Shown piece by piece: positions 42,614-52,209 of a stretch of 55,271 bases of DNA (position 1 is its first letter; every line of letters begins with the position of its first letter). Below the pieces are notes generated by a model. The model saw nothing but the letters and a program-made list of their open reading frames with translations. It was not told the origin of the DNA and searched no databases. The stretch covers positions 1-55,271 of the forward strand of contig CAKQXQ010000015.1 in assembly GCA_934292805.1 (NCBI GenBank), given 5' to 3'. The position numbers and the translations under genes were made by a program. The DNA comes from an uncultured Roseburia sp. Its GTDB lineage: Bacteria > Bacillota > Clostridia > Lachnospirales > Lachnospiraceae.

Positions 42614-43606
42614 TTACATAACATCCGTTTTAACTTTAAATACTACTCCGACGAACTCATCCGTCACATAAAGTGTATCATCTAAAAGCTCGATTCCCAC
42701 CGGTCTTGCAGGCCATAAGTCTGTTCCGGTTCCCTCGAATTGTGTGAGCGTTGTCACCTTACCATCTTCGATTTTACGCACAGCGGAAAATCCCGTGTCT
42801 GCCACATAGGCGATTCCGTCTTTTGCATAAACTCCACATGGCTTGGAAAAGGTTGCTTTGGATGCATCACCGTCTTCCATGTCCACTTCTTCATCTGAAT
42901 AAGCTGCACCTGCCACAACTTTTAACATATTCTCTTCATATTTATAGATCTGATTGGTTCCGATGTCTGTGATATAAAGAGCATCTCCGTCTGCACAGAG
43001 CCCTACCGGTGTATCAAGGTCTTCGGTAAGTGTTGTCACTTCCCCATCCAAAGAGAGTACCCGGATCGCACCATTTCCGCTGTCAGCGATATAGAGATTC
43101 CCATCTGCTCCGACTGCAAGCCCTGACGGATTTGAAAAAGCTGCCCTGCTCGCATAACCGTTCTGATAACCTTCCTCGCCATTTCCTGCAAGTGTTCTGA
43201 CTTTGTCTCCCTCCACAATGAGACGGATACAATGGTTACCGGAGTCACTTACTGCAATTCCGCCATACCACTCTACAAGATCAAACGGTTGGTCAAACAA
43301 AGCCTTTTTAATCTCTCCATCCTGATAACCGCCGGATGCTCTATTGTATAAGTCTAACGGAAGTGTATATCCTGCCACAACTTCCCTGTCTTTTTCATTC
43401 ATACAGATAATGTTGTTGTTTCCCTCATCTGCTATGTATAACTGTCCGTCTTCTCCAAGCATAATTCCGGTTGGATTTCTGAATGTACTTCCACCCCCGC
43501 GGTTGCCATACAGCCAGACTGCCAGTCCCACTGCAAGCACAAGAAGTACGATCACTCCTATTATAATAGGTAATTTAACAGATACTTTCTTCTTTGCCTT
43601 TTCCAT
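42614..43606 (-). CDS. Membrane-anchored NHL-repeat beta-propeller protein
   Basis: The 330-residue protein has a basic start and a membrane helix (LPIIIGVIVLLVLAVGLAVWL, about 12-32), then NHL repeats forming a propeller outside the cell. Repeat cores include PTGIMLGEDGQLYIADEGNN, FDLVEWYGGIAVSDSGNHCI, PSGLAVGADGNLYIADSGNG, PVGLCADGDALYITDIGTN and PCGVYAKDGIAYVADTGFSA: five or six blades. NHL propellers mostly bind proteins or other ligands. Its start overlaps the end of the cyclase gene by 32 bp with AGGA upstream, so the two are translationally coupled and probably partner in sensing. It closes the first transcription unit. Confidence 0.88.
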   Translation of the reverse strand: MEKAKKKVSVKLPIIIGVIVLLVLAVGLAVWLYGNRGGGSTFRNPTGIMLGEDGQLYIADEGNNNIICMNEKDREVVAGYTLPLDLYNRASGGYQDGEIKKALFDQPFDLVEWYGGIAVSDSGNHCIRLIVEGDKVRTLAGNGEEGYQNGYASRAAFSNPSGLAVGADGNLYIADSGNGAIRVLSLDGEVTTLTEDLDTPVGLCADGDALYITDIGTNQIYKYEENMLKVVAGAAYSDEEVDMEDGDASKATFSKPCGVYAKDGIAYVADTGFSAVRKIEDGKVTTLTQFEGTGTDLWPARPVGIELLDDTLYVTDEFVGVVFKVKTDVM

Positions 43607-45458
43607 CTTCCTGTCCTTCTTTTAATCCTTTTAAAATTAATACTTCAAATCCTTCCGCTTTTCCCTTCAGGGCAAGCCTGTGATCAAGTGGTTCGATCAC
43701 TGCACGATCTCCTAATATGTCAGCTACGATCCTGCTGATATAGATCGTTCCTGCCGGTGCATTTGCTTCCAGTCTCGATGACGTATTGACGGTATCACCG
43801 ATCGCAGTGTAGTCCATTCGTTCCGGGGATCCGATATTCCCGACGACTGCCGGTCCATAATGTACCCCAATCCCGAAATTAACGGTTTTTCCGAATTTTT
43901 TCTGCAATTTATCCTGAAGTGCGTCTGCTCCTTTTACCATATCAACTGCTGCCTGACATGCCTGATACACCGGATCCTCACAGGAAAGCGGTGCACCCCA
44001 GAATGCCATCGTACAGTCTCCGATGAATTTGTCCAGCGTTCCCCTGTATCTCTTGACACAGCTGCTGGTCAATGTCAGATATTCATTGAGGATATCCACA
44101 ACATGCTCCGGTGTGAGCTGCTCTGACATTGTGGTAAATCCTCTGATATCAACAAAAAGCACTGCAATATTTTTTGTCTTTCCCTTAAGTTCAAGTGCTT
44201 CCTTATCTCCGTCTAAAAGTTCTTTTATAATCTCCGGGTCTACATATCTTCCAAAAGTTTTTGCCACTCTTCTCTTTTCGGATACTGCCATAACATATCT
44301 GCCGATGATACACACTGAAAATGAAACGATTATTCCGATAAAATACCAGAAAAAATGTATCACATAGCCTGCTCTGTACAGACCGACTGACATTACCAAA
44401 AGCATGAGTTCTGATGCCAGCAGGCAGAGGAAGTTCCATCCGATCTTCAGCAAGTGTACGACTTCTACAGTCAAAACGCAGAGCAGGAACAGAAGAAACA
44501 GCTGTACTCCTCTGTTCACTTCACGTTTTTCATCTTGTCTCAGAAGGCAGGACGTGACATTCGCCATGTATTCCGCGCCATACATTCTGGTTGCATGATC
44601 TACAGCAGTCGTAAAATCGTCCGCAAGTGCCGCATCATATGGTCCGATCAGTACGATCGCACCCTCTAACAGATCTGCATCGTATGTTCCGTTTAAGATA
44701 TCTGCCACGGAACAATAGTAGTAATCTCCCGGTTTCCCATCATAATCAATCCACCAGAAGCCTCGCTTGTCTGTCTTCGGTGTAAAATCCGCTTCTGTTC
44801 CATAGTACTCATTGTATAATTTATACAGATACCATGGCATGGACATCATGGTGCTGCCATCCGGTGTCCTGACACTAAAGAGATGGCGTCTTAAGACTCC
44901 GTCCCTGTCATACATGGCATTAATATGTCCGACTTGTGCAACACTTTGCAATGCTTTATAAGGAAGTGACGGATTGGCAGTGACGTAGTCATCAAGATAT
45001 ACTTCTCCATCGTTTCCGAAGGTCAGTCCATTACTGAACTCTACCATTCCCGCAACAACTACATTTCCTGCAGCTGCTGCCTTCACCAGGCGTTCATCCG
45101 ATTCCTCATTCGTCTCACCGGAAAAGACAATATCAAGCCCGATCGCTGCCGGTCTTTTTTCCTCATCCTGATTGAGCGTCTCTAATACTTCTGCGATCAC
45201 CGCCCTGTCCCATGGCCAGGAACCCAGTTCCTGCATGGCATAGGCGTCTAATCCGATGACTACGATCGACTCATTCGGATTGGAACCCCGCTGATATATA
45301 CCGTCTTCTGTCTGGCGTGAAATATGGTAAAACAGATTCAATCCTGCACACAATGTCATGATCAGTGCGACCACCACTGCACTGACATGCCAGAGCCTTC
45401 TCACTCTCACGTTTTCAGTTGTTTCTCTTTCTGAGTTTCTTTTTCCCATAGATCTCAT
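43575..45458 (-). CDS. CHASE2-domain adenylate cyclase (class III)
   Basis: The 627-residue protein has a first membrane helix near 24-45, an extracellular CHASE2 sensor domain (about 50-310; IVVIGLDAYAMQELGSWPWD, AAIGLDIVFSG), three more helices (about 313-395), and a cytoplasmic class III cyclase domain (about 425-615). Both metal-binding aspartates are present (FVDIRGFTTMSE near 433, KFIGDCTMAFWGAP near 476). The adenine-specifying Lys (DKFIGD) and Asp (MDYTAIGDTVN) and the transition-state Asn and Arg (VNTSSRLE) are present, so ATP to cAMP is expected. cAMP is little used in Firmicutes, which makes this notable. It lies between FecR-domain and NHL genes in the sensing half of the operon, with AGGTG upstream of the ATG. 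Confidence 0.93.
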   Translation of the reverse strand: MRSMGKRNSERETTENVRVRRLWHVSAVVVALIMTLCAGLNLFYHISRQTEDGIYQRGSNPNESIVVIGLDAYAMQELGSWPWDRAVIAEVLETLNQDEEKRPAAIGLDIVFSGETNEESDERLVKAAAAGNVVVAGMVEFSNGLTFGNDGEVYLDDYVTANPSLPYKALQSVAQVGHINAMYDRDGVLRRHLFSVRTPDGSTMMSMPWYLYKLYNEYYGTEADFTPKTDKRGFWWIDYDGKPGDYYYCSVADILNGTYDADLLEGAIVLIGPYDAALADDFTTAVDHATRMYGAEYMANVTSCLLRQDEKREVNRGVQLFLLFLLCVLTVEVVHLLKIGWNFLCLLASELMLLVMSVGLYRAGYVIHFFWYFIGIIVSFSVCIIGRYVMAVSEKRRVAKTFGRYVDPEIIKELLDGDKEALELKGKTKNIAVLFVDIRGFTTMSEQLTPEHVVDILNEYLTLTSSCVKRYRGTLDKFIGDCTMAFWGAPLSCEDPVYQACQAAVDMVKGADALQDKLQKKFGKTVNFGIGVHYGPAVVGNIGSPERMDYTAIGDTVNTSSRLEANAPAGTIYISRIVADILGDRAVIEPLDHRLALKGKAEGFEVLILKGLKEGQEDGKGKEESIC

Positions 45459-45468
45459 GGATCACCTG

Positions 45469-46926
45469 TTAATTGTTTACCCAATACAATGTTGTATCTT
45501 TATCAATTGGTTTTGTAAAATCAAATTCACTGCCTCCGGCCTTGTCTGACCAGTAACCGCTCTTTGCCGGTTTAAGCAATGGCTTCTGTACCTTCGGATT
45601 CTCCACCAGAATTCCGGTGATCGTCTGTGTCACCTTTTCCGTCGCATAGGATTTTCCGTCATATTTGAATGTCACGGTAAATGTCTTTGCCTCCGGTACT
45701 TTGGTTTCTGTCTTATCATCTTTTTTCTCAGGCTGCGGATCCTTAGCCGGTGTTTCTTTTTCTTCTTTCGTTTCCGGCTTTACTTCCGGTTTTACCTCCG
45801 GCTGTATTTCCGGTTCTTTTTCTGTGGATGGTTCTTCTGTTTCTTCTTTTACCTCTTCCGGTTTCTGTGGTTTTTCCACCGGCTTTGTTTCTTCATTCTT
45901 CACCGGTTCTTCTGTATTTTCCTGCTGCTCCGTGTCTTCTGTTTCCGGTTCTTTTTCAGTATCTCCACCATCCTGGAAGACGAAATCAATACGATTCGGT
46001 TCGTCTTCTCCTGTAATATTAAGCAGAACTTCTTTTAACTTCTTCTCAAGTTCCTCTGCCTCTGCTCTTGCATTTTCCTGATCGATGCGAAGCTGTTCCT
46101 CAGCGTGATCGATGATCATTTGGAGTTCCTCTTCACCGATTCCATTATCTGCATTAAGCAGACGTTCCTGAAGATCTTTGTCGTTTTTCACTTCGATTGC
46201 AATGAATCCGCATTCTTCCAGTGCTTTCAAAAGATCTACTTTCTTGTGTTCTTCATCTGATACCGGAGCAAATACTGCACCTTTCACATCTTTACGTGTC
46301 GTATTCACTTTCGCCTGATATGGGGATTCCAGATTTTTACTGTGCACTGCACCGTTTCTTCCATGATAGGAGATCTCAACTTTTCCCTCATACAGCTCGA
46401 CTGTTGTAAGCTCTTCTACACCGGAATCATCCTGTACACCCTCAGATGTAACCTTTCCAAGTGTTCCTCGGATACCTGTTGACATGGTTGATGTCCGGAT
46501 ATCGAGATTTTCGTATTTCTCAAGCGGTTTGCTGACATTGAAAAACAATGATCCGCTCTCAAGCATTACTTCGTATTTCTTTCTGTTTTTCTTGACTGTA
46601 ACTTCCGAGTTCCAGTCAAGCTTGATCAGCTTGGTGCCATCTAATGCAAGCCATGCGTAACCTTCTTCTGTTGTAACACGGTAACCGTTATACATTTTGG
46701 AACCGTTGCGTAAATCTATGATTTTGCCTTTTGCATTCTCAATCTCAACTGTTCCTTCTGTCTTCTCTAATATAAGAGATTTTCCTTTTGTCTCATCACC
46801 GGTCTTTTCTCCGGCTTCCACTTTGGTTCCATCATCAGAACCCGCTGCATAGATATCAGTTGCAAATAAAGTGAAGCTCATCAAAAGTGCAAGCAGCATG
46901 ATTCCTTTTTTTGTTGTATTTTTCAT
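45469..46926 (-). CDS. Secreted FecR-domain protein
   Basis: The 485-residue protein has a signal peptide (MLLALLMSFTLFATDIYAAG, cleavage near 27). Residues about 50-185 form a FecR domain (VEIENAKGKIIDLRNGSKMY, GYRVTTEEGYAWLALDG, then MSTGIRGT), a beta fold known from ligand sensing and cell-surface proteins. A helical stretch rich in Glu (about 240-295), a Pro/Glu/Lys linker with EVKPEVKPETKEE repeats (about 310-410), and a small C-terminal domain resembling the Listeria-Bacteroides repeat (TFTVTFKYDGKSYATEKVTQ) follow. Class III cyclases with CHASE2 are often encoded next to FecR proteins, so it may be the extracellular partner of the adjacent cyclase. Gaps to both neighbours are 10-12 bp. 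Confidence 0.87.
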   Translation of the reverse strand: MKNTTKKGIMLLALLMSFTLFATDIYAAGSDDGTKVEAGEKTGDETKGKSLILEKTEGTVEIENAKGKIIDLRNGSKMYNGYRVTTEEGYAWLALDGTKLIKLDWNSEVTVKKNRKKYEVMLESGSLFFNVSKPLEKYENLDIRTSTMSTGIRGTLGKVTSEGVQDDSGVEELTTVELYEGKVEISYHGRNGAVHSKNLESPYQAKVNTTRKDVKGAVFAPVSDEEHKKVDLLKALEECGFIAIEVKNDKDLQERLLNADNGIGEEELQMIIDHAEEQLRIDQENARAEAEELEKKLKEVLLNITGEDEPNRIDFVFQDGGDTEKEPETEDTEQQENTEEPVKNEETKPVEKPQKPEEVKEETEEPSTEKEPEIQPEVKPEVKPETKEEKETPAKDPQPEKKDDKTETKVPEAKTFTVTFKYDGKSYATEKVTQTITGILVENPKVQKPLLKPAKSGYWSDKAGGSEFDFTKPIDKDTTLYWVNN

Positions 46927-46938
46927 TCTGTCTCCCCT

Positions 46939-49900
46939 TTACTTCTCCACAAGATAAAACTGATATCTTATCGGGCTTGATACATAAAACTCAATCTCTG
47001 CATAATAATGTACATCCGGCTGTTCTTTCAGATACCATAATCCCGGATTTCCAAGTCTGTACGTACCAGTATCCAGGTTTGTCTCACTGTTACCGAGCAT
47101 AACTGTATACCGGAACTCGATCGGATTCTTCTTATCTGTCACATAGTTACTCTTCTCTGCTGCCAAAACTGTGACTGTTGCAGTTCCCGGTTTGTCGGTG
47201 TCACTGTAAGATAAGACGTAATCCTTACCCTCTTCCAAAGTTACTGCCGGTTTTAGATCTTTGTCCTCACCGATCACTTTTTTGTGTTCTTTTCCTGTGC
47301 CAAGTGTTACAGCGTCCTCATTCTCAAGTTGGAACATGTCTGCTGTCAGAAGCTTCTTCACATCATAGTGAAGTACGATTGGTTTCTTACCTGCAACGTA
47401 ATATTCGTTCTTTCCAGGTGTGATCGTTACGGTTGCCTGTCCCATCCTGTCTGTCCCGCTGTATGATACGATATAATCATACCCCTGTTCCAATGGCTCT
47501 CCGGTAAGCTTGCCGATACCTGTTACCGGCAATTCCTTTGATTCATCCATACCGATCACAACACAGCTTTTTGGCAGGGTAAACATGTCTGCTGTCAGTC
47601 GTTCCCTGATTGTATATTTTTTCACAATCTTCTTTTCTGTAGCATAGTTTCCTTTTCCTTCAAGCGTTACGGTTGCTGTTCCTGGTTTTTGAGTCTCTGC
47701 ATACTCAAGTGTATAGTCTGTACCTTCTGTCAGTGTAAGATTCAGTTTTTCGTCATATACTTTAATTTCCTGCTCTGTCTTCTGATCTTTCGTCTCGACG
47801 ATAAGGTCACTCGGTGGCGTTACCATATTCCCTGTAAGCTGTCTTGGTGTTATATTAAATGGTGTTCTTTCCGGCACGGCGTATTCATAGTATTCATCAG
47901 TTTCCGGATATTTCATTTCGACTGAATAGCTGCCGGCATCTTTCGGTGCACCGGATAATGGTTTATCTTCCTCATTATAATAAACAACCTCGACTGATGG
48001 CTGGTGTTCCAGACCTTCAAACTTCTCCTGTTCCTGGAATACAGCATTTATACTATATTCCTTATTATCAAATTCCCTGTCTGAGATTTTATCATCCCAT
48101 GCAAATGTTACGTATGCTTTTTGGACTCTGACTTTGAGTTTCTTTAAACACCATGAATCAGGTTCCTGTCCATCCGTACCTACTTTCACCGCCAGTACCA
48201 ATGTATAGACATCTGTGTCCGATGGAGTTGCAGTAATCTGCCCTGTTATCATCCGGACAGGATTTTTATCTGCACCCATTTCTGCCCTGTCTTCCAGTCC
48301 TATGGATGGGATTGTATTACTCCATGCTTCTGATGCGACAGCCACTGGAGAACCTTTTTCATCTTTCAGACCAAGCGTCATATTCACCTTCTCACCATAG
48401 GAAAGTGTGTATACACCATCATTGTCCGGATCCGCATTTTCCAAAGTTCCACTGATACCGATCTCATAATTTTCATTATACAGACCGTATATCACTGTCA
48501 TGGTGCCGGGTTCCGGTAAGCAGATTTTTTTTGTATATTCTCCATCCTGATATGTGATATATGGTTCTTCCGGGCTTGTTGCTTCTTCTATTGTCACTTC
48601 TTCAAACTGTTCCAGTTTCTTGCCCTTGTAAGAATATTTGTAAGGGGCACTGAGAAGACAAAGATATTTTTTACCATCTTTACCGTCTTTTACGAATGCT
48701 GCGGATGATGCTGTATTGGCAATCTCTGTTGAAAGTGTTGGTTTTTCTCCTGTAGACATACAAATCGGATAATATCTCGCATTCGATCCTGAATAAAATC
48801 TCCATGGATTACCATTTTTATTTGCCCAGTTTTTATCCGACTCATTTAATTTTATCAGGTCCAGTGTTGATTTTCCTGTCGGTGTACCATTTACCTTGTT
48901 CTCGGATCCAATAGAATAAGTACCACTATTCACAGTATTATCGTATAGTGTCTGTGTTAAATCCAGCTTATCGTCTTTTCCTACATAATTGCAGATTGGA
49001 TTACAAAGCTCCCCTGATATTACTTTACCGCTATTTATCGCATAACTGATTGCATTAAGGTGGTCATTTATCTTTCCGACAATGCCGGCTGCTGCCGCTT
49101 TACCACTCACGATACCACCATTATAAACATCTTCGACAATCACATTACTGGTAATCCCACCAACAATTCCGCCTGCGATCGAATTAGGTTCTGAGCTCTT
49201 TACCGTTCCAAAGTTGACTGCTCCAGTGACACTCATTTTATCAGAAACACTAACTTGGGCAATATATCCTGCCACACCGCCCGTGTAGGATTTTCCTGTA
49301 ATCGTTCCACCATTCCAGCAGTCTGATATTATTAATCCCCCCTCGTTCGCATGCCGTGCATAGGCAACCACACCACCTGCATATTCACTTATTACTGTTA
49401 CATTTGAAAGATTCCCACAATTCTGTATTGTTCCACCATACATATGTCCCACAACACCTGCCCATTTGATCGTTCCGGTGCTTTTTACAACTACATTCTT
49501 AATGGTTGCTTCTTTTGCATAACAAAAAAGCGGCATACTTCCATCTTTCAATGTGACCGTATGTCCATTTCCATCAAAAGTGCCATGGAATGGGTTTTCA
49601 TTCGTTCCAAATCCTTCCCATGCTTCTTTCTCTGACAGATCCACATCACTCTCTAATACAATTTCATATGTTCCTGCTTCGCTTAATGGTGAATTCACCT
49701 GTGCCAACGCCTTCATCATTCCCTCGGCATCTGATACTGTAATTGGTTTAGTAACAGCCCTGGATGGAATACTCCGTAAAGCTGCTCCCATCAACGCATA
49801 ACCTGATATGGTTTCTTCTTCTGCTTCCCCCGGTGTCTGCTCTTCTGTCACTTCCGGAACTGTCACTTCCGGTGCCGGACTTCCCGGTTTCTCCGTGATC

Positions 49901-50337
49901 GTTTCGTCCGGTGTTGTTTCTTCCGGTGCTGGCTGCTCCGTTTCGCCCGGTGATGGCTGCTCCGTTTCGCCTGGTGTTGGCTGCTCTGTTCCTTCCGGTG
50001 CCGGCTGTTCTGTTCCTTCCGGTGCTGGCTGTTCTGTTTCGCCAGATGTTGGCTGTTTCATTTCTCCAGATGCAGACTGCTCCGGCTTTGCAGCCGATGT
50101 TTCTCCACTCGCCGGTTCGTCTGTTTTCCCTGTTTCTTTCTGAACCACCTCGCCCTGAACAATCTGCTCTGTGGCATCCTTAGACTTCATCTCGTCGTTG
50201 TCTTTCAGACTGCCATCCGTCGTATCCGTGCAGACAACCGCTGCATTCCTGTTCATCTCAGCCGCACGCATGGATGAAACAGGCAGCGATGTTGCTAAAA
50301 TTGTCATTGCCAAAAGAACTGACAATCGCTTTTTCAT
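46939..50337 (-). CDS. Secreted surface protein with Pro/Glu repeats, GLUG-like repeats and MBG-like domains
   Basis: The 1132-residue protein has a signal peptide (LSVLLAMTILATSLPVSSMRA). Residues about 62-176 are low complexity with 8-residue units EQPAPEGT and EQPTPGET. Residues about 200-430 hold a beta-helix with GLUG-like repeats (HGTFDGNGHTVTLKDG, YTGGVAGYIAQ, IAGGIVGGITS). The C-terminal half has several beta-sandwich repeats of the MBG type (DAGSYSVEMKYPETDEYYEY; repeated YDYIVSYSGTDRMGQATVTI, then VLSYSDTDKPGTATVTV). There is no LPXTG or terminal helix. It lies 27 bp after the GAF gene. Such proteins act in adhesion or glycan contact; the role here is not known. Confidence 0.83.
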   Translation of the reverse strand: MKKRLSVLLAMTILATSLPVSSMRAAEMNRNAAVVCTDTTDGSLKDNDEMKSKDATEQIVQGEVVQKETGKTDEPASGETSAAKPEQSASGEMKQPTSGETEQPAPEGTEQPAPEGTEQPTPGETEQPSPGETEQPAPEETTPDETITEKPGSPAPEVTVPEVTEEQTPGEAEEETISGYALMGAALRSIPSRAVTKPITVSDAEGMMKALAQVNSPLSEAGTYEIVLESDVDLSEKEAWEGFGTNENPFHGTFDGNGHTVTLKDGSMPLFCYAKEATIKNVVVKSTGTIKWAGVVGHMYGGTIQNCGNLSNVTVISEYAGGVVAYARHANEGGLIISDCWNGGTITGKSYTGGVAGYIAQVSVSDKMSVTGAVNFGTVKSSEPNSIAGGIVGGITSNVIVEDVYNGGIVSGKAAAAGIVGKINDHLNAISYAINSGKVISGELCNPICNYVGKDDKLDLTQTLYDNTVNSGTYSIGSENKVNGTPTGKSTLDLIKLNESDKNWANKNGNPWRFYSGSNARYYPICMSTGEKPTLSTEIANTASSAAFVKDGKDGKKYLCLLSAPYKYSYKGKKLEQFEEVTIEEATSPEEPYITYQDGEYTKKICLPEPGTMTVIYGLYNENYEIGISGTLENADPDNDGVYTLSYGEKVNMTLGLKDEKGSPVAVASEAWSNTIPSIGLEDRAEMGADKNPVRMITGQITATPSDTDVYTLVLAVKVGTDGQEPDSWCLKKLKVRVQKAYVTFAWDDKISDREFDNKEYSINAVFQEQEKFEGLEHQPSVEVVYYNEEDKPLSGAPKDAGSYSVEMKYPETDEYYEYAVPERTPFNITPRQLTGNMVTPPSDLIVETKDQKTEQEIKVYDEKLNLTLTEGTDYTLEYAETQKPGTATVTLEGKGNYATEKKIVKKYTIRERLTADMFTLPKSCVVIGMDESKELPVTGIGKLTGEPLEQGYDYIVSYSGTDRMGQATVTITPGKNEYYVAGKKPIVLHYDVKKLLTADMFQLENEDAVTLGTGKEHKKVIGEDKDLKPAVTLEEGKDYVLSYSDTDKPGTATVTVLAAEKSNYVTDKKNPIEFRYTVMLGNSETNLDTGTYRLGNPGLWYLKEQPDVHYYAEIEFYVSSPIRYQFYLVEK

Positions 50338-50364
50338 GTGTAAAATCCTCCAGTATTCTTACGG

Positions 50365-51153
50365 TTATTTTCTCCATCCAAATAATCCATGTCTTTGCAC
50401 CGGTTCGTCTTTTCCCTCTTTACGTGCCAGTGCTTTTTCATAGATTCTGTATAATTCCATCAAGTGCTTCTCTGCCTCATCCTTTTCCTGACGGTTTAAG
50501 ATCTGCCAGCAGTTTGTCTGCTTTGTAAGACGCAGAAGTTCTTTTGTTGTAGGTGCATACATCATGCTCTCGAATGTTGTTGTATCTTCAAGTTCTCTGT
50601 CGCTATAAACAAGATATGCACGGAGCATCTCATGCTCTGCAAGCATCTGGGATGCACTTTCTGCCAGCTTCATTGTAAATTCGTAGTCTGCCTTATCAAA
50701 TGGGATTCCATCTACTTTATTAATGATCTGGATACTTCCAAAGCTCATATCATCTACCATTAACGGAACACAGATCATCGTCTTCGTCGTGAATCCAGTT
50801 TTCTTGTCAACTTTTCCTGCCCAACGCGGATCCAGTTGGCAGTCAGGGATCACAACACCCTCTCCTGTCTCGATCACCTTACCGGCTACACCTTCGCCCG
50901 GCATAAGACGGATGTCCTGAATATCTCCGCCGCCATAGACAGCTGTCGGATGGATCAGATCATCTCCGAATCTGTCAAAGAACCAGAATGTTCCTGCCTC
51001 AGCATGGATTGCCTCAACTACCTGATTCAATGCTGCCTCCATAGCCTGTACTGCATCCGGAGCATTTCCAATTGCTTTCTGCAGCTCTTCTAATGTTCTC
51101 TTGTAATGTGCCTGCTTCATCGCATCCCACATGTTTTCCATCTCAATTCCCAT
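50365..51153 (-). CDS. Cytoplasmic GAF-domain sensor, possibly cyclic-nucleotide binding
   Basis: The 262-residue protein has no signal or membrane helix. A GAF domain covers about 20-175 (AEAGTFWFFDRFGDDLIHPT, GEGVAGKVIETGEGVVIPD, MICVPLMVDDMSFGSIQIIN). The segment NKVDGIPFDKADYEF (about 144-158) fits the NKXnFX3D part of the motif that marks cyclic-nucleotide-binding GAF domains in phosphodiesterases and cyanobacterial cyclases; the last Glu is shifted by one residue. The C-terminal 80 residues are helical and could be an output or dimer part. With an adenylate cyclase encoded three genes on, cAMP is the natural ligand to test. AAGGAG lies upstream of the ATG. Confidence 0.88.
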   Translation of the reverse strand: MGIEMENMWDAMKQAHYKRTLEELQKAIGNAPDAVQAMEAALNQVVEAIHAEAGTFWFFDRFGDDLIHPTAVYGGGDIQDIRLMPGEGVAGKVIETGEGVVIPDCQLDPRWAGKVDKKTGFTTKTMICVPLMVDDMSFGSIQIINKVDGIPFDKADYEFTMKLAESASQMLAEHEMLRAYLVYSDRELEDTTTFESMMYAPTTKELLRLTKQTNCWQILNRQEKDEAEKHLMELYRIYEKALARKEGKDEPVQRHGLFGWRK

Positions 51154-51207
51154 TTTTTGTCTCCTTCTTCTCTTCTATATAAATAATGTAACTGATAGAC
51201 TTCTTCT

Positions 51208-51996
51208 TTATAATGTTCTCATGTCACCCATTCTGGCAAAATGGATCGCCGGAAATCTCTTTCTTGCTTCGCTCTCGATCAGCCGCAGCTCCTCATCTGT
51301 CTTTCTTGGATCATGATGCGTAATAATCAGATGCGGGATATGATACTTCTCTGCCAGCCTGCATCCTTCATTCCAGCAGGAATGTCCCCATCCTTTGTGT
51401 AATTCAAACTCTTCTTCTGTGAACATTCCGTCAAAGATAAGTGTTGTACAGTCTTTCAGATATTCCTCCGATGGCTCGTCTCCATGCTCGTAATCTGCCA
51501 TCATGCAAAGGATTCCCTCCTCTGTTTCAATACGCAGGATACTCGCCTCATTCGGATGATTGGATGGGATTGTAATGACCCTTACTCCATCCTCCAATTC
51601 TCTCATTCCGGGAGAATCCACATGCACACACGGTCCGATTTCCGGAACGATTGGCCAGAATGGCTGTTTGAAGAATTCATTTATCGTGTCTTTTCCCATC
51701 CACTGGTTGAAGGTTCCATAAAACTTCACCTTTGCATCCTTCGGTATCACACCGTATCCAAGGATCCCCATCAGATGATCATAGTGTATGTGTGTCAGCC
51801 AGATATCTACCGTATCGCAGTCTTCCAGGATATCTCCTGCCATAATAAAACCTGTTCCGCAGTCCAATACAATTGCATGTCTGCCCTTTTTCAAGATATA
51901 ACAGCTTGTCGCTCCACCAAATTCTTCGAATTTTTTTCCATGAACCGGCATAGAACCTCTTGATCCGCAGACATATAATGTCCAATGATCATTCAT
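51208..51996 (-). CDS. MBL-fold metallo-hydrolase, candidate cyclic-nucleotide phosphodiesterase
   Basis: The 262-residue protein has the metallo-beta-lactamase fold. The metal site is THIHYDHLMG (HxHxDH, about 78-83), with further ligands in IPSNHPNEAS, MADYEHGDEP and ITHHDP. The N-terminus GSRGSMPVHGKKFEEFGGAT is typical of the RNase Z/PhnP-like phosphodiesterase side of the fold. The ORF reaches 52089, but the ATG at 51996 has AGGAGG eight bases upstream and starts at the fold. It is the first gene of the operon. Together with cyclase and GAF sensor, degradation of cAMP or a related signal is a reasonable guess, not shown by sequence. Confidence 0.88.
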   Translation of the reverse strand: MNDHWTLYVCGSRGSMPVHGKKFEEFGGATSCYILKKGRHAIVLDCGTGFIMAGDILEDCDTVDIWLTHIHYDHLMGILGYGVIPKDAKVKFYGTFNQWMGKDTINEFFKQPFWPIVPEIGPCVHVDSPGMRELEDGVRVITIPSNHPNEASILRIETEEGILCMMADYEHGDEPSEEYLKDCTTLIFDGMFTEEEFELHKGWGHSCWNEGCRLAEKYHIPHLIITHHDPRKTDEELRLIESEARKRFPAIHFARMGDMRTL

Positions 51997-52043
51997 TCTT
52001 CTCGCCTCCTCAATTCTCACTGTGTTCAATGAACCCAATGATA

Positions 52044-52073
52044 ATTGTATCATATACCGTCTTGCAGTTGCAA
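52044..52073 (-). promoter_or_regulatory. Main promoter of the signalling/surface/rotary operon
   Basis: TTGCAA (52068-52073) and TACAAT (52044-52049) on the minus strand have an 18-bp spacer and a TGA just before the -10 box (extended -10). It lies about 48 bp before the MBL gene. Two copies of GAACACAG about 95 bp apart surround it and could be regulator sites. Confidence 0.6.
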
Positions 52074-52175
52074 CACAGATTGCCAACATTCAACACAATT
52101 TCACATCCTTTTTGCTGTGTTCTTTTAAAAATATTTCATAGTTCATAATATTTTTTTCATTTTTTCATCACAAAA

Positions 52176-52203
52176 TGGTCACATTTTCTTTTTATATTAT
52201 AAT
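52176..52203 (+). promoter_or_regulatory. Promoter of the plus-strand small RNA
   Basis: TGGTCA (52176-52181) and TATAAT (52198-52203), spacer 16 bp, directed away from the operon promoter. Confidence 0.5.
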
Positions 52204-52209
52204 AGTACT

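Noticed and set aside
31000..50150. CRISPR array from the many short DNA repeats
   Set aside because: The repeats are coding (GGX, TTGSx, EQPAPEGT, TVEDSE units) without spacers of constant length.
12971..50337. Sortase-anchored (LPXTG) surface proteins
   Set aside because: I looked at all C-termini of the large proteins; none has LPXTG, and no sortase gene is present.
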